Positions 24,118 through 35,600 of a DNA stretch of 64,000 bases are shown here, in pieces. The notes under the pieces were generated by a model, which had not been told where the DNA came from, did no database searches, and worked only from the letters and a program-made list of their open reading frames with translations. Numbering within the stretch: position 1 is the first letter of the stretch; each line of letters begins with the position of its first letter. The stretch covers positions 62,001 to 126,000 of the forward strand of contig PYSS01000069.1 of the NCBI GenBank assembly GCA_003049465.1. The letters run 5' to 3'. This DNA comes from Magnaporthiopsis rhizophila. Lineage: Eukaryota; Ascomycota; Sordariomycetes; Magnaporthales; Magnaporthaceae. Position numbers and translations under genes: made by a program.

Positions 24118-25800
24118 TCATGAGCTCTTCTCCCCACTCTCGGCTGTCCCATCTCCCGTTTCGGCCTTGCCCATCTCGGCATCGCGTTCGAGAGGAGGCA
24201 GCCCCTGCGCAAGCCTGGCCTGGATGCGGCGCGCCTGCTTGACAGGATTGCCGCCCTTTGCGAAAATGTGGTCAATGTCCTCGAGGCGCAGGTTGCTCGT
24301 TTCGGGAAAGAAGAAGTAGAACATGGGCACAAACAGCAGGTTCGTGACCATAAAGATGAGATATGCCCGCCACTCCAGTCGGTTGATGATGATGGGCGTG
24401 ATCATGACGACGGTGAAGTTCCACAGCCAGTTGGAGCTCACCCCGACGGCCGTGCCCCGCGTCCGAGCCTCGAGCGGGAGGATCTCTGGCACGTAGACCC
24501 ACGGCACGCTGTTCATGCTCATGCCGAAGAAGAGCATGTACAGGAAGAAGAAGGCGACCGAGGCGGAACTGAAGGCCTGGCCGCGCCCTGTGTCTTCGCC
24601 CTGGTGCGCCTGGGAGAGCAGTGCCGAGATGAACAGCATGCAAACGCCGAGCGCCAGGGAGCCGACCATCATCGTCTTGCGCCGCCCCATCCGGTCGAGC
24701 GTGAGGGTGGGGAGCAGAGACCCTATCGGGAACATCAGGTTGATGCACCCGCCCAGGATCTGACTCTGCCGCACAGACATGCCGACGTTGATTTCGAGAA
24801 CGGAGGGGATGTAGTAGACCACGAGGTTGATGCCTCCAAGCTGGTTGGCAAACTGGGCCAGCCACGCCAGCAGGACACGTCGCCGGGTGTTGACGTCGTC
24901 GCGCTGCAAGATGCTGAAGAAGCTCTTGGTCCTGAGCGAGCTCCGTTCGAGCTCGATGGCCTGGATGATGGCAGTCTTTTCAGCCACGATGAGCTCGTCT
25001 TCCGGGCCGCGGTCATAGACGGCGCAGAGCACCTCGACGGCCTCGGCCTCGCGCCCGTGGTTGAACAGCCATCGGGGCGACTCGGGCAGAGCCAAGACGA
25101 GGATGATGACCCCGATCGCGAAGAGGATCTGCAGCGAGATTGGAAGTCGCCATGCTATGGGGCCCTGGACGAACGACATCCCAAAGTTGAACCAATAGGC
25201 CGAAACGATGCCTACGCCGACAAAGAGCGTTTCGGCCGAGATGAGGCGGCCCCTGGACGTACCTTCGCAAAGCTCTGCTTGGTACCTAGATTGGGACGTG
25301 TTAGCTTTATATGGGGATATCCCCTCGGAAATGGTTTATATAGGATCGTTTTTCGTACATGGGAACAGTCGAAGTCTTCATGCCCGTGCCAACCCCCGTG
25401 ATGATCCGGCCAATGATGAGATGCGGCACCGTGTATGAAGATATCTGGAGGGTAGTGCCGACGATGACGACTCCCATGGCAAGCCAGATGGTCCAGCGAC
25501 GACCCAACCTTTCGCCGATGAAATAGGTGACTTGGGATGGGCCCATGGAAAGTTAGCCCTGAGCGGCGGTGCGCGGAGCCAACACTCACCAATACAGCCG
25601 GTCAGGCATCCTAGATTGTAGCAGGACACGATGATCCCCGTGAGAGAATCATCTGGATGGCCAAACTGCTCCTTCCAGTCCTCATTCTGCAGGATGGGGC
25701 CGAAAACACCCTGTTCGTAGCCAAAGAGGACGAAGGCGAACAGACAGCAGATGGTGACGCCGAGTCGGAGCGGCCTGCCGCGGCCGAGCCAGCCTCGCAT
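24118..25800 (-). CDS. MFS sugar-porter family transporter
   Basis: A plasma-membrane sugar:H+ symporter-type permease of the major facilitator superfamily; the substrate cannot be told from sequence. Three exons (25800-25590, 25530-25359, 25285-24118) give 516 aa with twelve predicted hydrophobic segments. Family motifs appear in order: FGYEQGVFG in TM1, the loop-2 motif GERLGRRW, GRIITGVGTG, PESPRWL at the end of the first half, QLGGINLVVYYIPSV in TM7, DRMGRRK, VPWVYVPEILPLEARTRGTA, and PETSNLRLEDID at the end. The central loop is short and hydrophilic, as in sugar porters. The second intron splits the ATG of VPMYQAELC; both introns keep the phase. It is followed on the left by the convergent-free 3' end toward the SLX8-like gene and shares its upstream region with a tRNA and an SDR gene. 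Confidence 0.88.
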
Positions 25801-26707
25801 AGTGGTTTATGGAACAGGCAGGGAAGGAGATTGTATTGATTTAATAAAGTTGAAGCTCCCGTGAGGGGATTAAGTGGTGGATATAGATGTGACCATCACA
25901 CTTTTACTTTTTTTTTTTTTTATTTTTTTTTTTTTACATATTTTAACAAAGTCTCGGCCGATCTCGGGTTTACCCTCCTGCCCCGCGTCATCTCATACTA
26001 TCATCCCATTCTCGAAGATCGCGCCTCATTTATGGGCTGTTGCTGCACCGGCCAAGGCAGTGAGTATTCTCGACCGCAGGTAGAGTAAGTAGGTGAGCGA
26101 ATGCGTGGGGATATTCGTCGACCGCTGGGTCGAGTGAGCTTGGCGAAACTGCTATTGGGGCGCATCAAGGTCGAATCCAGAGACACACACAGTACAGTAG
26201 GATCTGGGTGGAGCAAATCCTCAGATGCCGGAGTCAACACCACCACGATGTTGTTGCATAATAACAACACCAATTACATTCGATCCGGAGTCCTCAAATC
26301 CGTGATTTGAAGCGAGACAGTTTGCGTCAGTGAGCCATGTGGAGGGAATACAACACGCATTAGATGTTTGTTTGTGTCCATAGAGTGCCCATTGCCTAAA
26401 GATGGCGAGAGAATTGGACGCGCAAGGCCAAGAAATCCCCCTCCTCCGTGAGTGCGTCAAGTTGCAATACGACATGTCCATACGACCTGTCCTGGGCAGT
26501 CTCGAAAACCCCGACAGAACGCCGACCACCGCCGAACCACAAAACCGCCGGGTTGGCACCTTGGCAGTTCACCTGCATGAATCAAGCAAACCCAACTGAC
26601 AATGAAAGAGCAAGCAAGCAAAAAAGAAAAAAAAAAAAAAAAAAAAAAAAAAAGGGACTCATGTCGCGATTTAAAAAGCGTGAAAGACACAAAAGGACTC
26701 AAACCCT
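25801..26707. other. intergenic upstream of the sugar transporter
   Basis: No gene was recognised. 25905-25936 is a T-rich run about 100 bp upstream of the transporter start, and 26627-26653 is a run of 27 A just beyond the 3' side of the tRNA gene. On the tRNA's own strand that run is a T tract about 55 nt downstream, so it is not its immediate terminator. Confidence 0.5.
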
Positions 26708-26805
26708 ACAGGAACCGGGACTCGAACCCGGATCGGAAGCAAATATCCGTTTTCAGGCCACTGAAAAGTGGGAAGCCTCCATGCTAGCCCTTACACCATT
26801 CCTGT
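26708..26805 (-). tRNA. tRNA-Gly(CCC) with a 27-nt intron
   Basis: Read on the minus strand, the 98-nt gene folds into a full cloverleaf. The acceptor stem ACAGGAA/TTCCTGT pairs over 7 bp. The D arm is GTGT/GCAT, the anticodon stem GAGGC pairs with GCTTC (one G-U), the variable loop is CGAT, and the T arm is CCGGG-TTCGAGT-CCCGG. The anticodon loop reads TTCCCA before the intron and T after it, giving anticodon CCC with A37. The intron, 26768-26742, sits at the standard 37/38 position. Intron GTGG can pair with loop CCAC, forming the usual anticodon-intron helix. Without splicing the 3' half of the anticodon stem is too far away, so the intron is well supported. Confidence 0.87.
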
Positions 26806-27371
26806 GTTGACTTGGACGCTGATGGGCGTTTCGGTACTTGTTTTGTGATCACATATGTGCGGATGACCCGGGCCGCCAAGAGCTGACATCTTCGGATGCA
26901 CCGGAAATTTCGACGGGCTGGGGAAGGGGACATGACAGCAAAGGCGGGGCATCCTGGTCGAGTTTGGAAGCGCATCGTGCACTTTTTTTTCCTTTTTGGG
27001 ACCAATTGCTCTACCTACTGTAGCTTATCAGTAAGGGCCGTTGTAGATGTGCTGAGTACACACGTATAAGACGTGTTTTTGCTGAGCGTCCCGATACTTT
27101 GCTTCGTTCACGATACGTGCGCTTATCAGCAAGGCTGCGCTACGCATAAGGTTGTCCGGCCTCGTTCTTCCCAGGAGAGGCAGTTCCAGACTCGAGCGTT
27201 ATAATCCATTGTGCGCCGGAACCCCTTGCCAAACTAAGCACATGCCTTGAGGGCACCGTCAAACGCCGAGAGAAGCTAACGACGCTGTGCACCCAAGAAC
27301 CTAGAGTTCCTACCTACATCTCGGCGCCGAGCATCTCCCCCAAAGTACCCGCGTACACACAAGTCTCGTCC
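26806..27371. other. intergenic: tRNA upstream flank and SDR promoter
   Basis: About 570 bp with no gene. It must contain the promoter of the SDR gene on the plus strand. No distinctive motif was recognised. Confidence 0.45.
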
Positions 27372-28462
27372 ATGTCCACTGCTGCAGCTTCTGCTTCCTC
27401 CCAGGGGACTGAGGTCTTCTCGGCCTCGGGGCTCGTGGCTCTGGTGACAGGAGGTGGCACTGGTATGTCGCGATCGATAGACCACCCTGTGTGCACATAT
27501 TCTGAGTGTGAGAGACGCATGTCACGAGTGCCTTTTTTTTCTAATTCCAGTCCCTCCCACACTCATTAGGCATTGGGCTCATGATGACCCGGGCCTTGGC
27601 CAAAGCCGGAGCCAAGCGGGTGTACATCGCCGGTCGCCGCAAGGAGGTTCTCGAGGCAGCTGTCGAGTCGATCGGCGTGCCGGGCGTGGTGGTGCCTCTG
27701 ACGTGCGACGTGACGTCCGCCGAGTCGCTCACGTCGGCGGTGCAGGCGGTCGAGAGGGATATCGGGTTCCTGAACCTGCTCGTGTGTAATTCCGGGGACG
27801 GCGGGCCGCAGCCGGCGAAGCCCATCACGGACGACATGACTCTGGAGGAGTGGCGGGACGCGCAGCTCTCCATCGCCCCGGACGACTTTGACCGGACGTT
27901 TGAGGTCAACTGCCGGGCCGTCTGGTACACGTCGATGGCGTTCCTCAAGCTCCTGGACGCGGGGAACAAAAAGGGCAACGTCGAGCAGTCGTCGCAGATC
28001 GTCGCCACGGGCTCCATCGCGGCCTTCAATAAGAAGGCTCCGGGTGGATGGGCGTACCCGTACGGCATGTCCAAGGCGGCCGTGACGCACACGGTCAAGC
28101 AGCTGTCTTTGGTTCTTCCTCAGTGGGACATCCGGTATGTTGGCCAGTTTTTCCTATTCGTCTTTTTTGTGTGGCAGGTTGCCCAATCCTGAACTGACTG
28201 ACCCCTTCGCTATAGTGTTAATTGTATCGCACCGGGTCTCTTCCCCAGCCAGATGTCGGCCCTTGTTGTGTCGTCGGGTTGGGATGAGAGCAAGCCGATA
28301 CCATTCCCGCGCGAAGGGGTGCCCCTGGGAAGAATGGGCGACAGTCAGGACATGGGCGGCGCTATCCTGTACCTGGCTTCGAGGGCCGGCGCGTACTGCA
28401 ACGGAAACATCATGGTGATTGACGGAGGGCGGCTTAACACCCAGCCCTCGACCGGGTACTGA
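27372..28462 (+). CDS. short-chain dehydrogenase/reductase (SDR)
   Basis: A classical NAD(P)-dependent SDR with a Rossmann fold; the substrate is unknown. Three exons (27372-27462, 27570-28134, 28216-28462) give 300 aa. The cofactor-binding glycine motif TGGGTGIG lies near residue 26 and is split by the first intron. AGRRKEVL follows beta-2, where the arginines suggest NADP preference. CDVTSAES follows beta-3, LLVCNSGDGG is the NNAG-equivalent, and the catalytic triad is Ser in TGSIAAF and Tyr/Lys in YGMSK. VNCIAPGLFPSQM follows the second intron and is the usual post-beta-6 segment. The C-terminus has ILYLASRAGAYCNGNIMVID. There is no targeting signal. The gene converges with the mitochondrial carrier, about 500 bp away, and has no obvious pathway partner. 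Confidence 0.88.
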
Positions 28463-28967
28463 CCGCTCGAGGACAAAGGAGTGTGCGGACATGGATGGCG
28501 GACTTGGTCGTACAAGATGGAGCGGCTTGGCGGGTTGCGATATTCGGGGATTATGTGATTCTGCCTCGCAGCTTGACGCAGCCGGAGCCAGCTCAATATT
28601 CTTCATCAATGTGATAATCCTCGGCTCATAATTTCAAAAACAAGCAAACCAATAACAAGGCTTGAGGCGAGGACTAGTTCCACGCTGCCATGGCGTCGGC
28701 GGGAAATATATAAGAGAAGTACGCCTGCGAAAAAAACAAAAACAAAAAAAAAAACATAATCATGATGCCGAAAGCCAAGTTTTCGTGACTAGAAAACAAC
28801 AGTCCGATGAGAACTGGGGTAATAATGCGAGAGAGAAACTTGCATGAAAAAAGATGGAGCGAAAAGCGAAGAACACCACAAGAGAAGAAAGAAAAAAGTA
28901 TCACTCGCCTCCCTCGGATCTCAACCGTTTCGCCCTGACTAAAGATCGACCAGGCTCATCTCCTGAC
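28463..28967. other. convergent 3' regions of the SDR and carrier genes
   Basis: About 500 bp between two stop codons facing each other. A-rich stretches (about 28730-28756) are present. No coding signal was found. Confidence 0.5.
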
Positions 28968-30125
28968 CTACTTGGTTATCCACCCGAGGTAATCGGCGAC
29001 GATCAAGGTAACCATTCTAAACTTCTGGTCAGCCTCTGCTCACTATATACACCATGGTATGGGACAGGGTGCGAGAAGGTCGATGGGAATGAATATGAGC
29101 AGCACTTACGCATGCGGCGCGATGCGTACGTAGTACGTCCAGAAGCCACGGTAGAAGCGCAGAGGGCCCTCCTGCTTGGCCACCTTTGCGAAGCAGTCGA
29201 CCATGCTGCTGTAGGGCAGCTTGCCGTCGGGCCCGCGCTGCTGCTTCTGCAGGCGCGTCTTGGCAAAGTCGAAGGGGAGCGAGAAGAAGGAGGCGAAGAA
29301 GCCGGCGACGGCGCTGGCGCTCAGCGTCTGCGCTCGGGCGCTCATCTGGGTGCGTTCCTTGAGCTGGGCCTTGGCCTCGCTGAAGAAGGCGAGTTGGCCA
29401 AAGTTGAGCGCCATGGCGCGGACGACGGTGGGCGCGGCGCCCGACCATAGCGCGGCGACGCCCTCGTTGCGCGCGATGCGGGACAGCGCGTCCACGACGG
29501 ACCTGTAGTTCTTGCGCTGGTCCAGGGGCTTCAGCCCGTCGCTCTGCATCCGGATGAGGGCCAGGTCGGCCGGGTTGCCAATCATGGCTGCGATACCGCC
29601 GGCCGCCAGCCCGGCGGCCGCGCGCTCCTTGAAGCCGATCGATTGCCCGTTGGCCCTGGCGCGGGACGTGAGCTGGCCCATGAACGTGTCGAAGAAGCCG
29701 AGGCGGGCGGTCGTGTAGACGGCTTGCCGGAGGAGCCCGGCCGATAGTCCTGTGTAGAGGTCGAGGGCTTTTCCGCTGGCGAGGATCTCGCGCGTTACCG
29801 AGAGGGGGGTTGGCTTGACGCCGCCGGCCATGCCCTCGCCTGCGAGCTGCAGCCGGACCTTGATCATGTCGCTGGTTGGGGAGGCCAAGTCAGCCTCTGG
29901 CATGCGCCCAAGTGACGGTAGACTACAAGGAGTGGCGCGAGACTGGCGACCGACTTACACGGGCTGGATCACCGTCGTGGCCACCATTCCACTCAGACCT
30001 CCATTGATGAAAGGCAGCGCGGCGCGCATGAACGGGGTGTGCAGGAAATCATTGCGGGCGGCCCCAGTCGTACCCATGACGGGCGATGTTGCTGCTCCAG
30101 TGTTCTGCTTGAGTGGGTTCGACAT
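28968..30125 (-). CDS. mitochondrial 2-oxoglutarate/malate-type carrier (SLC25)
   Basis: An inner-membrane antiporter of the SLC25 family, closest by eye to oxoglutarate/malate carriers (SLC25A11). Three exons (30125-29959, 29871-29110, 29016-28968) give 325 aa, normal for the family. The three repeats carry the signature PxDxxx[KR] motifs: QPVDMIKVRLQ, NPADLALIRMQ and LPFDFAKTRLQ. The segment ALNFGQLAFFSEAK and the C-terminal APHAMVTLIVADYLGWITK resemble oxoglutarate carriers specifically. The first intron splits the first signature exactly (QPV/DMIK), and the last 16 codons sit on a 49-nt exon. Dicarboxylate and oxaloacetate carriers are close relatives, so the substrate is inferred. There is no cleavable presequence, as expected. 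Confidence 0.88.
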
Positions 30126-32671
30126 TCCGTCCGGCTGAAATGCGACGGCGGCGTGGCGAAGTGTCAGAGTGTGCGTGTGTGTGAGGGAGAGGGAGAGAGA
30201 AGAGACGGAAAGCTATGCTTTGGGACGAATGAGATCGGAACGCGGTTAGCCAAGTACCATCCAATATAGCCCAGCCCAGGTATGACGGATGGATGGGTGG
30301 ATGGCTGCCACGCAACCCGGAAAAAGAAACAATAAATACACCAAACAAAAGTAACCTCGGTCAAACCAAATCCTTCCCCAGTTGATAAAAAGGGAACAAG
30401 GAAGGAACTAGGAAAGGAGATAGGGAAGGAAATAGATGGGGATAGAAGGGAAAGAGGAAGGGAAATCGGGAAGGGAAAGAGAAAGGACAAGAGGAAAAAA
30501 GAAGTATTTAAATGTATAAATATGTAAGTAAAAGCTGTAAATATTATCGGTTTTTTTTTCCTCTTGCTGCCTGTTAAACTTTGCAATTTGCTTTTTTTTT
30601 TAAAAAAGAGGTTGTTTATCTGATGACATCCCCGCGCGCCGCGCGAAGGGAGGGGTTTGCGCGACCTATACATGGCACGCGGGCTCGGATGGGCGTCACA
30701 GGACGAAGCAGGTGTGCCGTCCATTACCCCGCAACTGGAAGCTCCTCCCTGCCTTGGAGCTGCCGGGTTGCAGGTACCAGGGTGTGGCGCATCAACGGAG
30801 CTGAGGCAGGTACCTGGCACCTTTTGGGCGTCTGGTGGTGCCATTGAATGGGACGATGCAGAATCGGGACCGACCTACCTTGGAGGGAAGCCACCGGCGC
30901 GGCTAATTGATACTAATCGGGTAGGTGTGCTTGCTGCTTGTCGGGGTGACCACCTGCCTCCCTCGGCGATGGATGGTGGGATGCGCTGGTGTACTAGGAT
31001 GGATGAATGAGGCGGATGGTAGGCGAAGAGGGTGTCGGTTGTTCTGCTACGGGCGCAGACCAGCTTATGTCGGGCTGATTCCCGCCAGCCCCAGGCCATC
31101 CGACGACGGCCCGGTTCTGTTGGGATGCTACACAGCAACGGTCGTCAACAACATATCAATCGGCTATCTCTACATCAACAGGAGGTAGGTTTTATGGCTC
31201 CCAACCGGGTTGACCCGATTCCAGGGGAAACTGTTGGTCCCTGCGGCGGTTGCCCTATGTGGTAAACCTTCTTCGGGCTATGCGTGCGTCACCCGGCTAT
31301 TGTTGAAGGCAAAAAAGAACGCAGCCTTGTGAGGGCTCCAGGCACCCGGAATCTCCCTACTTCCGGCTTAAGCTATGCTCACACGTCCCCTCTAATTTGC
31401 GACGTCTCGGCCACCAAAGCGTCTCGCCGAGCTCACATCTCCGGTCCTCGGCATCCCCCATGTCAGCGCCACGGCCAAGTCCGTACCTCACACGAGATGG
31501 GGACGATACTTTCAGCAGCGTTCTGGCCGACGGGTATCGATCAGTTGCCTCGGCCGAGTCGGACAGCCAACAATTCACATGCGACAAAGAGCGAGATGGT
31601 ATATCAGCTGAGAGATGCTGAAAAGCAAGCACAAGTGTCGAAGCTATCACGGCAACAACCAAAAAGCCCCGCTAATGACGCTTTCACAACCGCGTGATAG
31701 ATAACAGGTACCTACGGTTGCTACGGACGCGAATGCGAAGATATTCGGACCACCGGTACTTCGCCGATACCTAGGTACTCTGTTGGTACCCACAAGCGAC
31801 AGGGCGAGAACCACCAATCCGTCCGACCGACCGTCCCGGGCCGAAATATTGTAGGATGGGTTCCGCTGACACGGGGTCAACGGGGCCCGCCGCACAGGGG
31901 GTTTCCTTTCCACTCAATTGCGGACTCAATAAACCCCAAGGATTACCGGCGCGGCCAAGGTGCTTGTGGTGAGAAGGGAGTGTCGACAACCTTTGTCAGA
32001 TGTGAAAAATACGTACAAAAAAAGAAAGAAAAATAACAGATTGGCAAATAAGTAAAAGTGAAAAGAAGGAAAAAATGTGTCCTGGAACCTATGGAATAAC
32101 AAGTAGCTCAGTGGTTGAATTCGGTTCTCAACAAAAACCGCGGCTCCAGCACAACAAGCCTGAGACCTTTCGAGGCGAGGTTTGGAGTGCTGTTTGGATG
32201 TCTGGTATCCAGGCACCTATGACGTCGAGGGTCGAATGAACGGAGATGCTTGAGCTGGGCGTGTTGCGCTGCGTGAGAGAGAGCTCAATTGAGGCAGTGG
32301 GGTCACATTTCACACTACGACGGCCAGCCTGGCGACGAGCTGGCCCCACCCCGAAAACGGACAGGGGTTTAGAAATTAGGTATGCTATGCTTGGATTCCA
32401 GTTCTGGAGTACACAAACGAGGCTCTGCATCATCCCGCCCGAGCACCGTCATGCCCCACTGCTAGACCGGACCGTTGAGAGAACCTTCCACCTCCATCTG
32501 CAAGGCTTCCGTTATCCAGTATCGATTCCGTCTCCCCCACCCGACCCGTCTCCGGCTCGACGTCCTTCCTGGATCGCTCGCAGGACGGCAGCCGCTGCGG
32601 GCTCCGGCCCCTCCGGGAACGGGTCTCACTTTGTTCTCCCTACGATGTGATGACGCCCTGAAGCCTCCAGC
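30126..32671. other. long intergenic region between the carrier and PAN2
   Basis: About 2.5 kb between divergent genes. It includes a purine-rich strand at 30382-30515 and GGTACC/CCTAGGTA-like elements near 30774-30815 and 31700-31790. A plus-strand frame of 137 codons (31284-31697) has no recognisable features. A tRNA-like D-arm sequence occurs near 32103 without a matching T arm. I see no supportable gene. Confidence 0.5.
30382..30515 (+). repeat. polypurine tract
   Basis: About 130 bp in which the plus strand is nearly all A and G, made of irregular GGAA/GGGAAA units and interrupted by only a few pyrimidines. It lies about 260 bp upstream of the carrier start codon. Such tracts can form triplex structures; whether this one does is unknown. 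Confidence 0.7.
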
Positions 32672-35600
32672 ATGGACGCGGACTGGGGCGAGGTATGCTC
32701 CCCTCGTTGACCTGGCGCTGGCTGGCGCCCGCTGGGCTTGTCGGCCCTTCCTCCGAGCCAATTGATGTCGTTACGCTGACACCCCGTCATCGACTACCAC
32801 TCAGGTTACTCGCTTCCACTTCCAGCAGCAGCGAGCCGACACCTTCCTCGCCTCGACGATACCGACCGCCATCGCATTCGATACCGGCGCCGAACTGTTG
32901 TGGGTCGGTCAAGACTTTGTACGTGACGGCGAGTGCGAAAGCCTTAAACCCCTGCTTCGATCCGCGTCGCCCTTCCATGGTGTTTTTGCGCCCGGCGCAT
33001 CATCTGCAGAAAAACACGTCTTCTGACAAAGCTGTCCGGCCTGGTAGGGGAGGGTCGCGTCCTTCTTTCACAATGGCAACAAGGAGATGGAGCGGTATAC
33101 CGCCTTCAAGGCGAATCCGCACAACCAGGGGGCAGTGCGCCAGTTCCTCTTCAACGAGAGAGGCGTCATCTGCTTAAGCCCGCAAAGCGTCCACATGGCG
33201 TTGCGGAGAGGCCCGCCATTGTGGCATATCAAGTAGGTCGCTCGCGCTTTTACCGTTGGGGGACTGTGTCTCCACATGGCTGAGGCATGTTAGAGAGGTG
33301 TTGAAAGCTGACTGGTTGTCTTCCCGGCAAGCCATGAGGATATGAAAGACTTACGGTGCATGTCATTTACATCTCGCGGCACGGCCGAGATCCTTGTCGC
33401 TGGCTATCAGGACACCATGTTTGTCATCGACGTGAACAAGGGAGAGATAACCAAGCAGGTAGGTCGGCCATTTACTCCTCGTCCCACGCTCCTTATCCGT
33501 TGAACTTAGTTAGCTGGCCGCTGTTAAACCGGGTCCCGCCGTTCTGCCTTGAGGAGAATATCAGCTTACACTCGTCATTCAATCTTCTCTTCCCCGTTCT
33601 CATTCGCGCTCACCTACAGGTCCCCGTGACAGAACATTACAGTATCATGAAGAAGAGCCGGTATATTTGCGCGGCAACCAAGCGTGGCAGCGTCGATATC
33701 CTAGATTCAATCAGCCTCAAGGTCACCAAGACGTGGAACACACAGTCGGGCTACATCAACGATATGGACGTGCAACAAGACTTCATCGTTACTTGCGGTG
33801 CGTCCCTCAAGCAGTCGAACTACATGTTCGACCCATATGTCAACGTCTTCGATCTGAAGAACATGCAGTCCATGGCGCCCATCCCGTTTCCGCCGCTGGC
33901 CGCGTTCGTGAGGATGCACCCGAGGATGGTGACGACCGGTATCGTCGTCTCCCAGACCGGCCAGATGCACGTCGTCGACCTCCTGAACCCAAACACCACC
34001 AACGTCAGGCAGGCCAACACGACCGCCTATCTCGCTTTGGTCGATATCTCGCCCTCTGGCCAGACGGTCGTAATCGCCGACTCGGACGGGTATCTGCATC
34101 TCTGGGCGTCGTCGTCCAAGCAGCTTGTTTTTGCCGAGAACATCGCTCAGCTCGAATTCCCCACCGAGGAACAGGAGCCCCCACCACAAATGGACTGGAG
34201 CGTCGAGACGTAGGCTTCCTCTTGTTCTTCTGCTGTGCCCCTTATCCATGCCGAGTTAGCTTGTGGTTGACATTGCCGCCGTAGGCCTCTAAACACGGTG
34301 GGGCTCACATACTACCGCGAGGAGCTGCTCTCTGCGTGGCCTCAGAATTTCGTGTCGGACGTCGGGGCGCCTCCGGTCAAATTCGACCCCAACTATCTGT
34401 CCAACCTTCTCCAAAGCGAGTTCGGCCTGTACGGGAAAAACACCTCGGGGCTTCTTAGGAATCAACTCCAGGACACCCGGTCGGTCGACAAGTCGTCTGG
34501 GAGCGTGCAGGCCCCCAAGTTCCTCAGCGAGAAGGCGAGGGAGACGGCCAAGCTGCCCCCCAGACTCTCCCCTGGGGACCCCTATCAGGAAGATGCGATC
34601 CAAAGCCCCATAAAGACCGAGATCGAGAGCCTCAAGGCCGAGGTGCCCAATATGTATCGCAGCGTCGAGATCAAGTTTAGCAAATTTGGTGTCGACGACT
34701 TCGATTTTGGGTGAGCCTGTTTCCCTTCCTCCATATGATCGACTGTCAGCGTCTGTTTGTCTCCTGGAGGACACGGCTCACACCTATGATGGCCGCAGAT
34801 TCTACAACCGGACTCGATATTCCGGCCTGGAGAACCACATCGCCAATTCGTACGCCAACAGCCTCCTGCAGGTCATGCACTTCACCCCCATCTTGCGGAA
34901 TCTCTCACTCCAGCACGCGGCTACTGCCTGCCTGAGCGAGCAATGTCTCCTCTGCGAGCTTGGCTTCCTCTTCGACATGTTGGACAAGGCTAAGGGGGCG
35001 ACGTGTCAAGCAACTAATATGCTGAAGATGCTCACAAGCCACCCCGGTGGTAAGTGCTTGGACATGGCGGGCTTGCTTGGGCTGGAGTTTTACTGACCTT
35101 GGGTACCCTCCTGTCTCTAGTGGGCAATCTACATCTGTTGGAGGATGATCCGCACGCCTCGTCCTTGGCTGCGATGATCCAAGGCTTGGCCAGGTTCCTG
35201 CTCGATCAGATGTGTCGAGATTACATGAGGACCTCCCCGGAGGTCAACGTCATGGAACAGGTAAGTCTCATCGTCGTCGGCGTCGGCGGTCCTCCGGGAA
35301 TGTCGAGGGCTGTGCTGTGCTGCCAGCGCCAGCGCCAGCGGCAACTGACGGATCCATGCAGGCGACCGCCACGACTGCCCAAGTCTTGATGAAGTGCATG
35401 CACTGCTCGAGCGAAACGTCGCGCTCCAGCTCGAGTTTCGTCAACGACCTGGTCTATCCACAGATGGTGAGTGGTCAGCAAAGCAATCCATCCGCCCCTG
35501 TTTTCTCGCAGCATCTCTGACCTGGCCGTCTCCGATCAGAACTACGTCAGGGGCAGGCCGCCGACCGCGACCTCGTTCTCCGACATACTGAAGAAGAGTA

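Noticed and set aside
31284..31697. 137-codon plus-strand frame in the carrier-PAN2 gap
   Set aside because: No family resemblance or supporting promoter and splice features; composition resembles the surrounding non-coding DNA.
32098..32200. tRNA-like sequence TAGCTCAGTGGTTGA near 32105
   Set aside because: The A-box and D-loop look right, but D-stem pairing is incomplete and there is no acceptable T arm or acceptor stem downstream.
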